From the NCBI GenBank assembly GCA_017474765.1, contig JAFVGW010000023.1:132606-186926 (forward strand): a DNA stretch of 54,321 nt, given 5' to 3'. The notes beneath the pieces were generated by a model. The model worked only from the letters and a program-made list of their open reading frames with translations, was not told the origin of the DNA and did not search any database. This DNA comes from Salinivirgaceae bacterium. Its GTDB lineage: Bacteria; Bacteroidota; Bacteroidia; Bacteroidales; SZUA-534. The translations under genes and the position numbers were made by a program. Position 1 is the stretch's first letter. Every line of letters begins with the position of its first letter. Below, one piece after another: positions 7,186-14,742 of the stretch.

Positions 7186-8435
7186 ACCTGACAATAAAGC
7201 CAACGAGTGTTTCTGGAACGGTTACAGCGCCGCCGTCGAAAAGTTATATGCAGAGGGCGATTGCGCTTGCCGTTTTGTCGCATAACCCTACCATTATCAG
7301 CAATTTATCGGATTGCAACGACTGCCGCGCGGCTATTGGCGTTGCGCACAATCTTGGTTGCGCCGTTGAGCAAACGGCCGATGAGTTGCGGATTGTTCCG
7401 CCTGCTAACGGATTGTCGGGCAGCCATTTGCATTGCGGTGAGTCGGGTTTGGCGCTGCGGATGTTCACGCCCGTCGCGTCGCTTTTGGGCAGCCGTGTCG
7501 AACTGACGGGCGAGGGCTCGCTCACGCAGCGGCCTGTGGGTTTTATGGAAGACACTCTGCGTCATTTAGGCGTTGATGTTCAAACAAATAGCGGACTTTT
7601 GCCAATCGCGGTCAAAGGCCCGATGCGAGGTGGAAAAGCCACAGTTGACGGCTCGGTCAGTTCGCAGTTCCTGACGGGTTTGCTGATAGCGCTGCCCACA
7701 TTAAAGAATGATACCGTATTGACAGTCAATAATTTGACGAGCCGCCCATACATTGATATGACGCTGCAGATTATGCGCGATTTTGGTGTTTCGGTGGAAA
7801 ATGCAGATTATGATCAGTTTACCATAAAAGGCGGGCAGCAGTACGCCAACGCAAAATACCGCGTTGAAGGCGATTGGAGTGGGGCGGCGGCGTTTATTGT
7901 TGCCGCGGCCATTGCTGGAACGCTGAAAATCAATGGTTTGAATCCACAATCGGCTCAAGCCGACCGCGCCATTATTGACGTGTTGCGGCTCACAGGCACA
8001 AAATTCGCTTTTGATACCGATAATTGCTTGATTGTCAATAAAAACGACAATCTGCAACCATTCAACTTCGATGCCACAAACTGCCCCGATTTGTTCCCTG
8101 TTTTGGCGGCTTTGGCGGCCAATTGCAAGGGCACGTCGGCCATTGCTGGCGTTCACCGTCTCACCCACAAGGAGAGCAACCGCGCCGAGGCAATCAGGCG
8201 TGAACTTGGCAAACTCGGCATTAGCATTGATTTTGAAGGCGATAAGATGATTGTCGTGGGCGGCCCGATTGGTGGCGGCGCGGCTTCGGCCTGCAACGAC
8301 CACCGAATGGCTATGTCGTTGGCACTCTGCGCTTTGACGGCTTCGTCGTTGGTAACAATCGAAGGCACAGAGTGCGTCAGCAAGTCGTATCCCGAGTTTT
8401 TCGATGATTTAGAAATAGTTACAAGAAATGTATAG
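7182..8435 (+). CDS. aroA: 3-phosphoshikimate 1-carboxyvinyltransferase (EPSP synthase)
   Basis: Joins PEP and shikimate 3-phosphate to EPSP. The 417-residue protein carries PPSKSYMQRAIALA near residue 16 (phosphate-binding Lys), HCGESGLALRMF, LTGEGSLTQRP, SSQFLTGLLIALP, and the C-terminal HKESNRAEAI and CNDHRMAMSLAL motifs in order. The usual N-terminal LxGNAGT segment reads HCGESGLALR, a variant common in Bacteroidota. It overlaps the following thioesterase-like gene by 8 bases. Shikimate kinase is not in the window. Confidence 0.93.
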   Translation: MNLTIKPTSVSGTVTAPPSKSYMQRAIALAVLSHNPTIISNLSDCNDCRAAIGVAHNLGCAVEQTADELRIVPPANGLSGSHLHCGESGLALRMFTPVASLLGSRVELTGEGSLTQRPVGFMEDTLRHLGVDVQTNSGLLPIAVKGPMRGGKATVDGSVSSQFLTGLLIALPTLKNDTVLTVNNLTSRPYIDMTLQIMRDFGVSVENADYDQFTIKGGQQYANAKYRVEGDWSGAAAFIVAAAIAGTLKINGLNPQSAQADRAIIDVLRLTGTKFAFDTDNCLIVNKNDNLQPFNFDATNCPDLFPVLAALAANCKGTSAIAGVHRLTHKESNRAEAIRRELGKLGISIDFEGDKMIVVGGPIGGGAASACNDHRMAMSLALCALTASSLVTIEGTECVSKSYPEFFDDLEIVTRNV

Positions 8436-9135
8436 TCTCGATTACAAGGTTACAGTCTCAATGTGCGATGCCGACGGTCGTTTAAAACTGTTCTCGGCTT
8501 TGCAGATGATGCAGGACTGCTCGGAACTTTGGAAGACGTCGGAGCCCGAATACGACCGTTTTTTTACCGAAAATGGAATGGCGCAGTTGTTGGCGTCGCG
8601 TCAGGTTGAAGTGGTGCGCGTGCCGCAATACAAAGAGAATCTGACAGTTACAACTTCGGTTTTCGAAGTGAGCCCGATGTTCGGTTTCCGCAATACTTTT
8701 ATCTATGATGCTGAAGGTCAGCCGTGTTACAAGAGTTGGAGTATGGGCGCGTTTGTCAAACTCGATTCGGGCAAACTCAACAAAATCAGCGACGAACTTG
8801 TTGCCAATTTCCACCGCGAGCCCAAACTCGATATGGACTATCGCGACCGTCGCATTTCCGTGCCGAAGATAAATGCCGAATATTCAACGTTTTACAAGGT
8901 TGTTAAAAACGATATCGACTATAATCGGCATATGAACAACGCCAATTATGTCAGGTTGGCGCTCGAACTTTTGCCCGACGGATTTGAGCCGCGCAATATG
9001 CGTGTTGAGTTCAAAAAGCCCGCAAAACTCGCCGATGAACTGATTTTGGATGTTTTTAACGCCGATGATGCTATATTTGTGGTTGAACGTTTGGGCGACC
9101 AAGTGAGCACGATTATTGAATTTATGAAAGGGTAG
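8428..9135 (+). CDS. Acyl-ACP thioesterase-like protein (double hotdog)
   Basis: A 235-residue protein resembling the plant FatA/FatB-type acyl-ACP thioesterase family: an N-terminal hotdog half (about 1-135) and a second half from about 150 with NDIDYNRHMNNANYVRLALELLP, which holds the conserved Asn and His. It probably releases fatty acids from acyl carrier protein in the cytosol. It overlaps aroA by 8 bases, so it is made with the shikimate enzymes; why is not obvious. Assignment to the family is by motif only, and the acyl substrate cannot be told. Confidence 0.8.
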   Translation: MYSLDYKVTVSMCDADGRLKLFSALQMMQDCSELWKTSEPEYDRFFTENGMAQLLASRQVEVVRVPQYKENLTVTTSVFEVSPMFGFRNTFIYDAEGQPCYKSWSMGAFVKLDSGKLNKISDELVANFHREPKLDMDYRDRRISVPKINAEYSTFYKVVKNDIDYNRHMNNANYVRLALELLPDGFEPRNMRVEFKKPAKLADELILDVFNADDAIFVVERLGDQVSTIIEFMKG

Positions 9136-9153
9136 GGCGCGGTTTATCACGTC
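9131..9153. repeat. Palindromic intergenic repeat, degenerate copy 2
   Basis: GGTAGGGCGCGGTTTATCAC followed by GTC aligns with the palindrome at 4139-4165 (same GGTAGGG lead, TTTAT centre and CGTC end), but two arm positions no longer pair. It overlaps the last codons of the thioesterase gene. Confidence 0.5.
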
Positions 9154-9316
9154 AGATAATTAACAATGAATAATTAACAATGAAAGGTGAAAGAAGTTGA
9201 GAAGGTTTAGAAAGTTTAGTTATCTCAACAGCAAAGCGCTCAACCTTCTCAACAGCAAAGCGCTAAACATTCTAAACTCTAAACTTTAAACTTCTAAACC
9301 TTTAAAACACAATATT
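9154..9316 (+). repeat. Repeat-rich gap upstream of aroC
   Basis: Two identical 17-base direct repeats, CTCAACAGCAAAGCGCT, lie at 9224-9240 and 9248-9264. GTTGAGAAGGTT (9196-9207) is the exact inverse of AACCTTCTCAAC (9242-9253). Before them are AATTAACAATGAATAATTAA-type words; after them come CTAAAC and TTTAAAC words (9262-9306) like those before aroB. The RNA can fold, but there is no T run and no consensus promoter. Confidence 0.7.
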
Positions 9317-10285
9317 ATGAATACGTTTGGAACAATTTTCAGAGTGAGCATATTTGGCGAGTCGCACGGCGCGCAAGTTGGCGTTGTGATTGACGGCTGC
9401 CCCGCTGGTATCGCGCTGACCGACAGCGATTTCACTGCCGACCTGCAACGGCGCAAGAGTGGCGCGAAGGGTACCACCACGCGCATTGAGGCCGATGAGC
9501 CTAAAATTGTTTCGGGCGTTTTCGACGGTCACACCACAGGCACGCCAATAACCATTCTGTTCAAAAACTCGAACACCCACTCGTCCGACTACGCGAACCT
9601 TGTGGCGCAGCCGCGTCCTGGCCACGCTGACTTTACGGGCCGCTGCAAATTCGGCGATTTCAACGATTACCGCGGCGGCGGACATTTTTCGGCGCGCAAC
9701 ACGGTGGGCATTGTGGCTGCTGGCGTAGTGGCCAAAAAGGTGCTCGATGGTGTCGGCATTCGCTCAACGCTTGTCGAAGTGGGCGGTCAAGCCGATATCG
9801 AGGCCGCAGTGGCGAAGGCAATGGCGCAGAACGATTCGGTTGGTGGCCTTGTCGATTGCCGCGTGACGGGGCTTCCCGTCGGGTGGGGCGAGCCATTCTG
9901 GGATTCGGTTGAGTCGCTAATCAGCCACGCGGTGTTTGCCATTCCTGCCGTCAAGGGCATTGAGTTCGGCAGCGGATTCGCGGCAGCGCAAATGTTTGGC
10001 TCACAGCATAATGACGCCATAATTGATGAGCGCGGAACCACAGCCACCAACAACGCTGGCGGCATAAACGGCGGAATCACCAACGGCAACGAAATCTATT
10101 TCCGCCTTGCGGTGAAGCCCACAGCAAGCATTGCCCGCGAGCAGCAGACCTACAATTTCGAGACTCACAAGGTTGAACCACTGATAGTTAAAGGCCGCCA
10201 CGACGCTTGTATCGCCTTGCGCGTCCCGCCCATTGTCGAAGCAATGACGGCCATTGTGCTGGCCGATTTGAAGTTGCGGATGTGA
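9317..10285 (+). CDS. aroC: Chorismate synthase
   Basis: Converts EPSP to chorismate using reduced FMN. The 322-residue protein begins MNTFGTIFRVSIFGESHGAQVGVVIDG (family signature 1, GESHG), then RRKSGAKGTTTRIEADEP, RPGHADFTG, YRGGGHFSARNT (second signature) and, near the C-terminus, NNAGGINGGITNG and VKPTASIA. It is shorter than the usual 350-400 residues, with compact loops rather than a visible truncation, since both ends match. It completes the common pathway that feeds the mutase, PheA and TyrA encoded upstream. Confidence 0.94.
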   Translation: MNTFGTIFRVSIFGESHGAQVGVVIDGCPAGIALTDSDFTADLQRRKSGAKGTTTRIEADEPKIVSGVFDGHTTGTPITILFKNSNTHSSDYANLVAQPRPGHADFTGRCKFGDFNDYRGGGHFSARNTVGIVAAGVVAKKVLDGVGIRSTLVEVGGQADIEAAVAKAMAQNDSVGGLVDCRVTGLPVGWGEPFWDSVESLISHAVFAIPAVKGIEFGSGFAAAQMFGSQHNDAIIDERGTTATNNAGGINGGITNGNEIYFRLAVKPTASIAREQQTYNFETHKVEPLIVKGRHDACIALRVPPIVEAMTAIVLADLKLRM

Positions 10286-10314
10286 TAGAAAATCAAACGG
10301 TTAAAAAGTTGAAT

Positions 10315-11316
10315 ATGGCCAAAAAGAACGAACCGAAATCTGACATCAAATTCTCGTCGATGGCAGTGCTTATCGATGGCGAAAATGTTGATAAACAGAA
10401 AATTGAACCGATTCTTGCCAAAATCAGCCAATTCGGAACCATCACCACCAAACGCGTGTACGGCGACTGGTCGCAGGAAAAACTGAAACTCTGGAACGAC
10501 ACGGTTTCGGTTTGCGCCTTACGCACAATGCACCACTTTGTCCACAGCAAGCAGAAGAACACAACCGACATTGCAATGGTGATTGACGCCATGGACCTGC
10601 TTCACACAGGCCTTTACGATGCTTTTGTGATTGTTTCGAGCGACGGCGATTTCAGCAATCTGGCCGTCAGAATCCGCAACGAAGGCAAGTTCGTAATCGG
10701 CGTTGGGCAACGCAAAACCAACTATAACTTCATCACAATCTGCGACATATTCATCAATCAGGATAAACTTTCGACTTTGTCGTGCAGCGTCAACATCGAT
10801 AAGATGAAGAACACGATGAACGTGCTGAACTCGAAAATCGCCGAGAAAAACACCGCTCTGCAGGAACAGCGCAAGAAAATGACCGAAAAGAACAAGGCTT
10901 TCGCCGAACTGAAGAAGGAACTTTCGGACGTGAAAAAGGAACTGCGCACTATGACCAACAGCAAGACCAAACTCGAAAAACAGTTTGATAAACTGCAGAA
11001 AAGCAACGCCACGCTCAAAAAGAAGGTCGAAGCGTCGAAGTCGCGGTTGAGAAGCAAGGCGGCTAAAAAGTTCACCGACATGCTTCAGAAAGCCATTGAC
11101 GGTGAAGAAATTGCGCCTAACAAATATCCGCTTGATGTTATCGGCAAGAAAATCAGGATTGAAAACCCCGAATTCCGCCCTTACGACTATGGTTTCCCAA
11201 CATTGTCGAAACTGATAGGTTCAGTGCCTGGCGTTGAAATACTGACCGAACAAAACCGTCTTGTTTTCTCTTTTGTTGATGAGAAGATTGATAAAACGAT
11301 TGTCGGGACAAATTAA
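10315..11316 (+). CDS. NYN-domain (LabA-like) protein with coiled coil and C-terminal OST-HTH-like domain
   Basis: A 333-residue protein. Residues about 10-160 are a NYN (PIN-like nuclease) domain with the acidic residues AVLIDGENVD, TDIAMVIDAMD and SSDGDFSNLAVRIR. Residues about 165-255 are highly charged and likely coiled coil. The last 75 residues (KFTDMLQKAIDGEE to the end, with YDYGFPTLSKLIGSVPGVEI) look like an OST-HTH/LOTUS RNA-binding domain. This suggests RNA binding or cleavage; the substrate is unknown. I take the ATG at 10315 (MAKKNEPKS), 29 bases after aroC; the longer in-frame start at 10207 lies inside aroC. Confidence 0.85.
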   Translation: MAKKNEPKSDIKFSSMAVLIDGENVDKQKIEPILAKISQFGTITTKRVYGDWSQEKLKLWNDTVSVCALRTMHHFVHSKQKNTTDIAMVIDAMDLLHTGLYDAFVIVSSDGDFSNLAVRIRNEGKFVIGVGQRKTNYNFITICDIFINQDKLSTLSCSVNIDKMKNTMNVLNSKIAEKNTALQEQRKKMTEKNKAFAELKKELSDVKKELRTMTNSKTKLEKQFDKLQKSNATLKKKVEASKSRLRSKAAKKFTDMLQKAIDGEEIAPNKYPLDVIGKKIRIENPEFRPYDYGFPTLSKLIGSVPGVEILTEQNRLVFSFVDEKIDKTIVGTN

Positions 11317-11590
11317 CTGTTTGTTCCATTGATTTTTATTCGCTGATGCCGTAAAGTCGGCCAACTCATTCGTTGGACAATCCACTATTTTTTACCGCAA
11401 ATTAAGCCCCATTGCTCAAAAACAAATTCCAAAATTGAGAATATAGTGCTAATATTGCGTTTTGTATAATGAATAGAAGGCATGTCGGACTATGCTGAAT
11501 TAGAATGCTGATAACCAGCATCTTTGTAAGGTTTAATCCGATATGGTCGTGAAGTGAAGCCACACCCGACAGTGGCGAAGCCGTGTAGAT
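11317..11590 (+). promoter_or_regulatory. Leader region of the polysaccharide locus
   Basis: A 274-base gap with no gene. It contains a short hairpin CCAACTCATTCGTTGG (11361-11376) and a perfect 6-base inverted repeat ATGCTG/CAGCAT (11505-11510 and 11516-11521) followed by TTTGTAAGG. CCAC/GTGG can pair close to the upxY start (about 11562-11578). UpxY-type proteins are known to act on the untranslated leader of their own locus, so structures here are plausible targets. No clean TTTG/TAnnTTTG promoter and no long inverted repeats of an invertible promoter are seen. Confidence 0.4.
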
Positions 11591-12094
11591 ATGGTAAATT
11601 GGTATGTGCTGAAAACAAAGCCGCGGCAAGAAAAAGCCGTTCGCACGGTGCTGCAGGCAATGGGCATTGAGCACTTCCTGCCCACCACAACCGATTTCCA
11701 TTACTACGGCCACGGGCGCAAGAAGAAGATTGAGACGCCCGTTCTGCCGTCGATGGTGTTTGTCCACATTGAGGCCGATGACCGTTTTGCCGTGTCGAAC
11801 AACATGAAGTACGATGTGCACTACCTTGTCGACCGCAACACCAACTCGAGTATGATTGTGAGCGACAAGCAGATGCAGGATTTCATGCGGGTTTGCAGTG
11901 CTCCCGAAGTTAAACTTGAGTGCGTTGATGTGGCAATCGGCGACAGAGTGACAATTCATGGCGGACAATTCGATGGTTTGCAAGGAGTTGTCAACCGTGC
12001 CAATGGCAAAAAACGTTTCTATATCGTACTCGACGGATTGGCCAGCATTGCCGTTGACCTGCCTGCGGAGCAACTTGGCGTAGAGAATGAGTAA
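11591..12094 (+). CDS. UpxY-family (NusG-like) transcription antiterminator
   Basis: A 167-residue NusG paralogue. The N-terminal NGN domain (about 1-100) starts VNWYVLKTKPRQEKAVRTVL, has the LPTTTDFHYYGHGRKKKIETPVLPSMVFV segment, and is followed by a KOW-like domain (about 118-160, GDRVTIHGGQFDGLQGVV). In Bacteroides, UpxY proteins stop premature termination in the 5' leader of the capsule operon they head. Position as first gene of the locus fits. No UpxZ-like partner is seen next to it. Confidence 0.9.
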   Translation: MVNWYVLKTKPRQEKAVRTVLQAMGIEHFLPTTTDFHYYGHGRKKKIETPVLPSMVFVHIEADDRFAVSNNMKYDVHYLVDRNTNSSMIVSDKQMQDFMRVCSAPEVKLECVDVAIGDRVTIHGGQFDGLQGVVNRANGKKRFYIVLDGLASIAVDLPAEQLGVENE

Positions 12095-12285
12095 AGAGTA
12101 GAGAGTAATGAGCAATGGGCTATGAGTAAAGTGTAAAGTGTAAAGTGTAAAGTGTAAAGTGTAAAGTGTTAAGATTAGTAATTTACTGATACCTAACACC
12201 CAACACCTAATACCATTTGCTGATTTTTAATTTCTAAATCCTAAATCCTAAATAACTAGTGCCTAGTGCCTAACACCCCAATAGA
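12095..12285 (+). repeat. Tandem 7-mer repeat and simple words after upxY
   Basis: GTAAAGT is repeated six times without a break (12126-12167), flanked by near-matches such as GAGTAAAGAGTAGAGAGTAA. Then come CTAACACCCAACACCTAATACC and TAAATCCTAAATCCTAAAT words up to the next start codon. The repeat number could vary by slippage. No gene or consensus promoter is visible. Confidence 0.8.
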
Positions 12286-13572
12286 ATGTTTCAGAATACC
12301 AAAAACATAAAACCATTCGAGAAGAAGGTTTGGCTGTCGTCGCCCACAATGCACGGCGATGAGCAAATGTGGGTAACTGATGCGTTTGTAAAGAATTGGA
12401 TTACAACAGCAGGCGAAAATATCAATGAGGTTGAGCGGATTGAGGCTGAGTATGTTGGCGTACGATATTCTGTTGCTCTCTCTTGTGGAACCGCATCATT
12501 GCATCTTTCCACAAGGCTTGCAGGGGAACGGCTTTATGGACAGGCAAAACCAAATTGTGGAACACTTCAGGGACGCAAAGTATTCTGTGCGGACTTGACA
12601 TTTAATGCACTTGTGAATGCAGTGTTGTATGAAGGTGGAGAACCAGTATTTGTTGATACAGAATATGATACATGGAATATGAGCCCAGAAGCACTTGAAA
12701 AGGCTTTTGAACTCTATCCCGATGTGAAACTTGTGATTATGGTTCATCTATATGGTGTTCCTGCCAAAATTGATGAAATTAAATCCATTTGTGCAAAACA
12801 TGGCGCAAGGGTTATTGAAGATGCGGCGGAAGCGTTAGGCTCAACATATAAAGGACGCAAAGTTGGCGGCCTTTGCGATTATGGTACAATTAGTTTCAAC
12901 GGTAACAAGATAATCACAGGTTCTTCAGGCGGCGTTTTTCTGACTGATAACAAAGATGATGCTGAAAAAGTGCGTAAATGGTCAACCCAATCGAAAGAGT
13001 TGGCTCCATGGTATCAGCATGATGAGATGGGTTATAACTATAGGATGTCGAATATCATTGCAGGCGTCATCCGTGGCCAGATGAACTATCTCGATGAGCA
13101 TATCGCGCAGAAACGTGCCATCTACGAGCGGTATAAAAAAGGGTTCGAAGGCTTGCCTGTAACGATAAATCCATACGATGCACAAAACAGTTCGCCGAAC
13201 TATTGGCTCAGTTGTCTGCTTATCAACCGAGAAGCGATGTGCCGACAGGTGCGCAACGAAAAAGAATCAACATTTGTTCCCGAAAAAGGCAAATCCTGCC
13301 CGACTGAAATCCTTGAAACTTTGGCAAAATTTAATGCCGAAGGCCGCCCAATCTGGAAGCCGATGCATATGCAGCCAATCTACCGAATGAACCCGTTTGT
13401 GACAGCCAACGGCAACGGCCGCGGCCAGTCGAACGCCTATATCGATTGTGGCGCGGCAAACGATGTCGGCGCCGATATTTTTGCACGCGGTTTGTGCCTG
13501 CCATCGGACAACAAGATGACTCCCGAACAGCAAGATGTTGTGATTGAGATTGTTAGAAGATGTTTTGAGTGA
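12286..13572 (+). CDS. DegT/DnrJ/EryC1-type sugar aminotransferase (EpsN/LegC-like)
   Basis: A 428-residue PLP-dependent aminotransferase of the nucleotide-sugar type. Visible are VALSCGTASLHLS near residue 63, VIEDAAEALGS (Asp179 contacting the PLP ring), and TISFNGNKIITGSSGG with the Schiff-base Lys208. It should move an amino group onto a keto-sugar nucleotide. Its length and the GNKIITGSSGG motif are nearer EpsN/LegC-type enzymes than the fdtB-like gene at 16236; the matching dehydratase is not in the locus, so the sugar is unknown. Start MFQNTKNIKP fits Bacteroidales homologues. Confidence 0.88.
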   Translation: MFQNTKNIKPFEKKVWLSSPTMHGDEQMWVTDAFVKNWITTAGENINEVERIEAEYVGVRYSVALSCGTASLHLSTRLAGERLYGQAKPNCGTLQGRKVFCADLTFNALVNAVLYEGGEPVFVDTEYDTWNMSPEALEKAFELYPDVKLVIMVHLYGVPAKIDEIKSICAKHGARVIEDAAEALGSTYKGRKVGGLCDYGTISFNGNKIITGSSGGVFLTDNKDDAEKVRKWSTQSKELAPWYQHDEMGYNYRMSNIIAGVIRGQMNYLDEHIAQKRAIYERYKKGFEGLPVTINPYDAQNSSPNYWLSCLLINREAMCRQVRNEKESTFVPEKGKSCPTEILETLAKFNAEGRPIWKPMHMQPIYRMNPFVTANGNGRGQSNAYIDCGAANDVGADIFARGLCLPSDNKMTPEQQDVVIEIVRRCFE

Positions 13573-13591
13573 TAGTTTATTCGATAACAAT

Positions 13592-13771
13592 ATGAAATCT
13601 GAAATAAGTAGAGAGAACGTAGGAAAATACCTAAGGTTTCTTGCTGAAGAAGGTTGGTCGGAACTGATTGATGAGCGTTGGAAAAAAGAAGTTTTGTTAT
13701 CGTTGAAAAAGCAGTTTCATGAAATGACTGATGCAGAGTGGAAAACAGTAGAAAGTATTGTTTTTGTGTAA
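13592..13771 (+). CDS. Small hypothetical protein, first gene of a toxin-antitoxin-like cassette
   Basis: A 59-residue acidic/basic, likely helical protein (MKSEISRENVGKYLRFLAEE...). I do not recognise it. I use the ATG at 13592, which lies 19 bases after the aminotransferase stop. Its stop is one base before the start of the next small gene, so it is probably co-translated with the cassette. Confidence 0.55.
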   Translation: MKSEISRENVGKYLRFLAEEGWSELIDERWKKEVLLSLKKQFHEMTDAEWKTVESIVFV

Positions 13772-13772
13772 T

Positions 13773-14015
13773 ATGGAGGAACTTCGAGAATTGTCGGACT
13801 CTCAAGTGTTGATGGGTTTTGTGGCATCATGCATCGAAGATGTGGCTCATCGTCTTGGAATAGATTATTCTGATGTTTATCGAAGGATGGACGCTGTTGG
13901 AATGATAGATAATTATCTGATACCATTTTACAGTACCCTGCATACAGAAAGCAGAGAAAATCTGACTGATAGTTTGATAGATTTATTGCAACGACGGGAG
14001 AACGCGAATGATTAG
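13773..14015 (+). CDS. DUF3791-like small protein
   Basis: An 80-residue protein. The pattern CIEDVAHRLG...DVYRRMDAVGMIDNYLIPFYSTLHTESRENLTDSLIDLL resembles DUF3791 proteins, in which a yI..fYd.LHT motif and an acidic C-terminus recur. Such genes accompany DUF3990 genes in Bacteroidales, and here it overlaps the DUF3990 gene by 8 bases. The likely role is antitoxin or partner, by association only. Start chosen at 13773 (MEELRELSD). Confidence 0.65.
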   Translation: MEELRELSDSQVLMGFVASCIEDVAHRLGIDYSDVYRRMDAVGMIDNYLIPFYSTLHTESRENLTDSLIDLLQRRENAND

Positions 14016-14493
14016 ACTGTATCATGGTAGTGTGGATAGAATTGAAAATCCCGATTGTAGCAGAGGACGCGATAATTTGGATTTTGGAAAAGGATTTTAT
14101 ACCACTATTCTTCGGGAACATGCAGAGCAATGGGCTCGCCAAGTCGCATTTAACCGTCAAGGTGTATCGTTGCTGAACGTGTACGATTATGATAACGAGG
14201 CGGCTGTCAGAGAGTACAAGTATTTGAATTTCCCTTTGTATGATGAGGCTTGGATGGATTTTATTATAGATAGCCGACTGGGTAACAAACCATGGTTGAG
14301 TTACGATTTCATTGAGGGAGGAATTGCAAACGACAGAGTTATAGATACTATTCGTCTGTATATGTATGGTGTAATGGAAAAACATACAGCATTAAAGCGT
14401 TTGTCTGAGCATCAGCCGAATAATCAAATATGTTTTTTGAATTAGGATTTAGTTAATAAGCATTTGCATTTTGTAGAAAGTGTCAGAATATGA
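14008..14493 (+). pseudogene. DUF3990 (ART-fold-like) gene interrupted by an in-frame amber codon
   Basis: The first 145 codons encode a DUF3990-type protein: IRLYHGSVDRIENPD, NLDFGKGFYTT, EQWARQVAFNRQG and the late GGIANDRVIDTIRLY motif. DUF3990 is thought to share the ADP-ribosyltransferase-like fold and is a candidate toxin. After NNQICFLN comes TAG (14443-14445). The same frame then continues DLVNKHLHFVESVRI to a TGA at 14491-14493, which resembles the usual C-terminus of the family and overlaps the next ATG in an ATGA. A single C-to-T change (CAG to TAG) explains the stop. Either the gene is damaged or disabled, or the codon is read through, or this is an assembly error. Confidence 0.75.
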
Positions 14494-14714
14494 GCAATAA
14501 GGAATCTGTCAGACAAATATTGCTGTGGCAGCAGATTGGTTGTGTGGTTGTCGCGTTGGCTAATAAATTAAGTGTCTCGTACAAGCGGGCTTTGGATATT
14601 TTTTATTCAAGCGATACTTGCCGACGGCTTCACAACGAGCAAAGCGGACTGTATCTATTCAGCGATTTATATTTGGCTGACGAAGTGATACTTGAGATGC
14701 AAAACCAAAAATGA
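14490..14714 (+). CDS. Small DUF3791-type partner protein
   Basis: A 74-residue protein (MSNKESVRQILLWQQIGCVVVAL...). The tail, with LYLFSDLYLADEVILEM, resembles short proteins found right after DUF3990 genes. Its ATG overlaps the ancestral stop of the DUF3990 frame by ATGA, which is the best evidence that the upstream frame once ran to 14493. Its function is unknown; antitoxin is a guess from position. Confidence 0.6.
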   Translation: MSNKESVRQILLWQQIGCVVVALANKLSVSYKRALDIFYSSDTCRRLHNEQSGLYLFSDLYLADEVILEMQNQK

Positions 14715-14742
14715 TTGGTGATTTAATTTCGGCAACAGTATT

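Noticed and set aside
11317..11590. Invertible capsule promoter (DNA inversion)
   Set aside because: No pair of long inverted repeats flanks a promoter-like element in this gap or the next.
12126..12167. GTAAAGT tandem as a CRISPR-like array
   Set aside because: Units are contiguous 7-mers without spacers; no cas genes are in the window.
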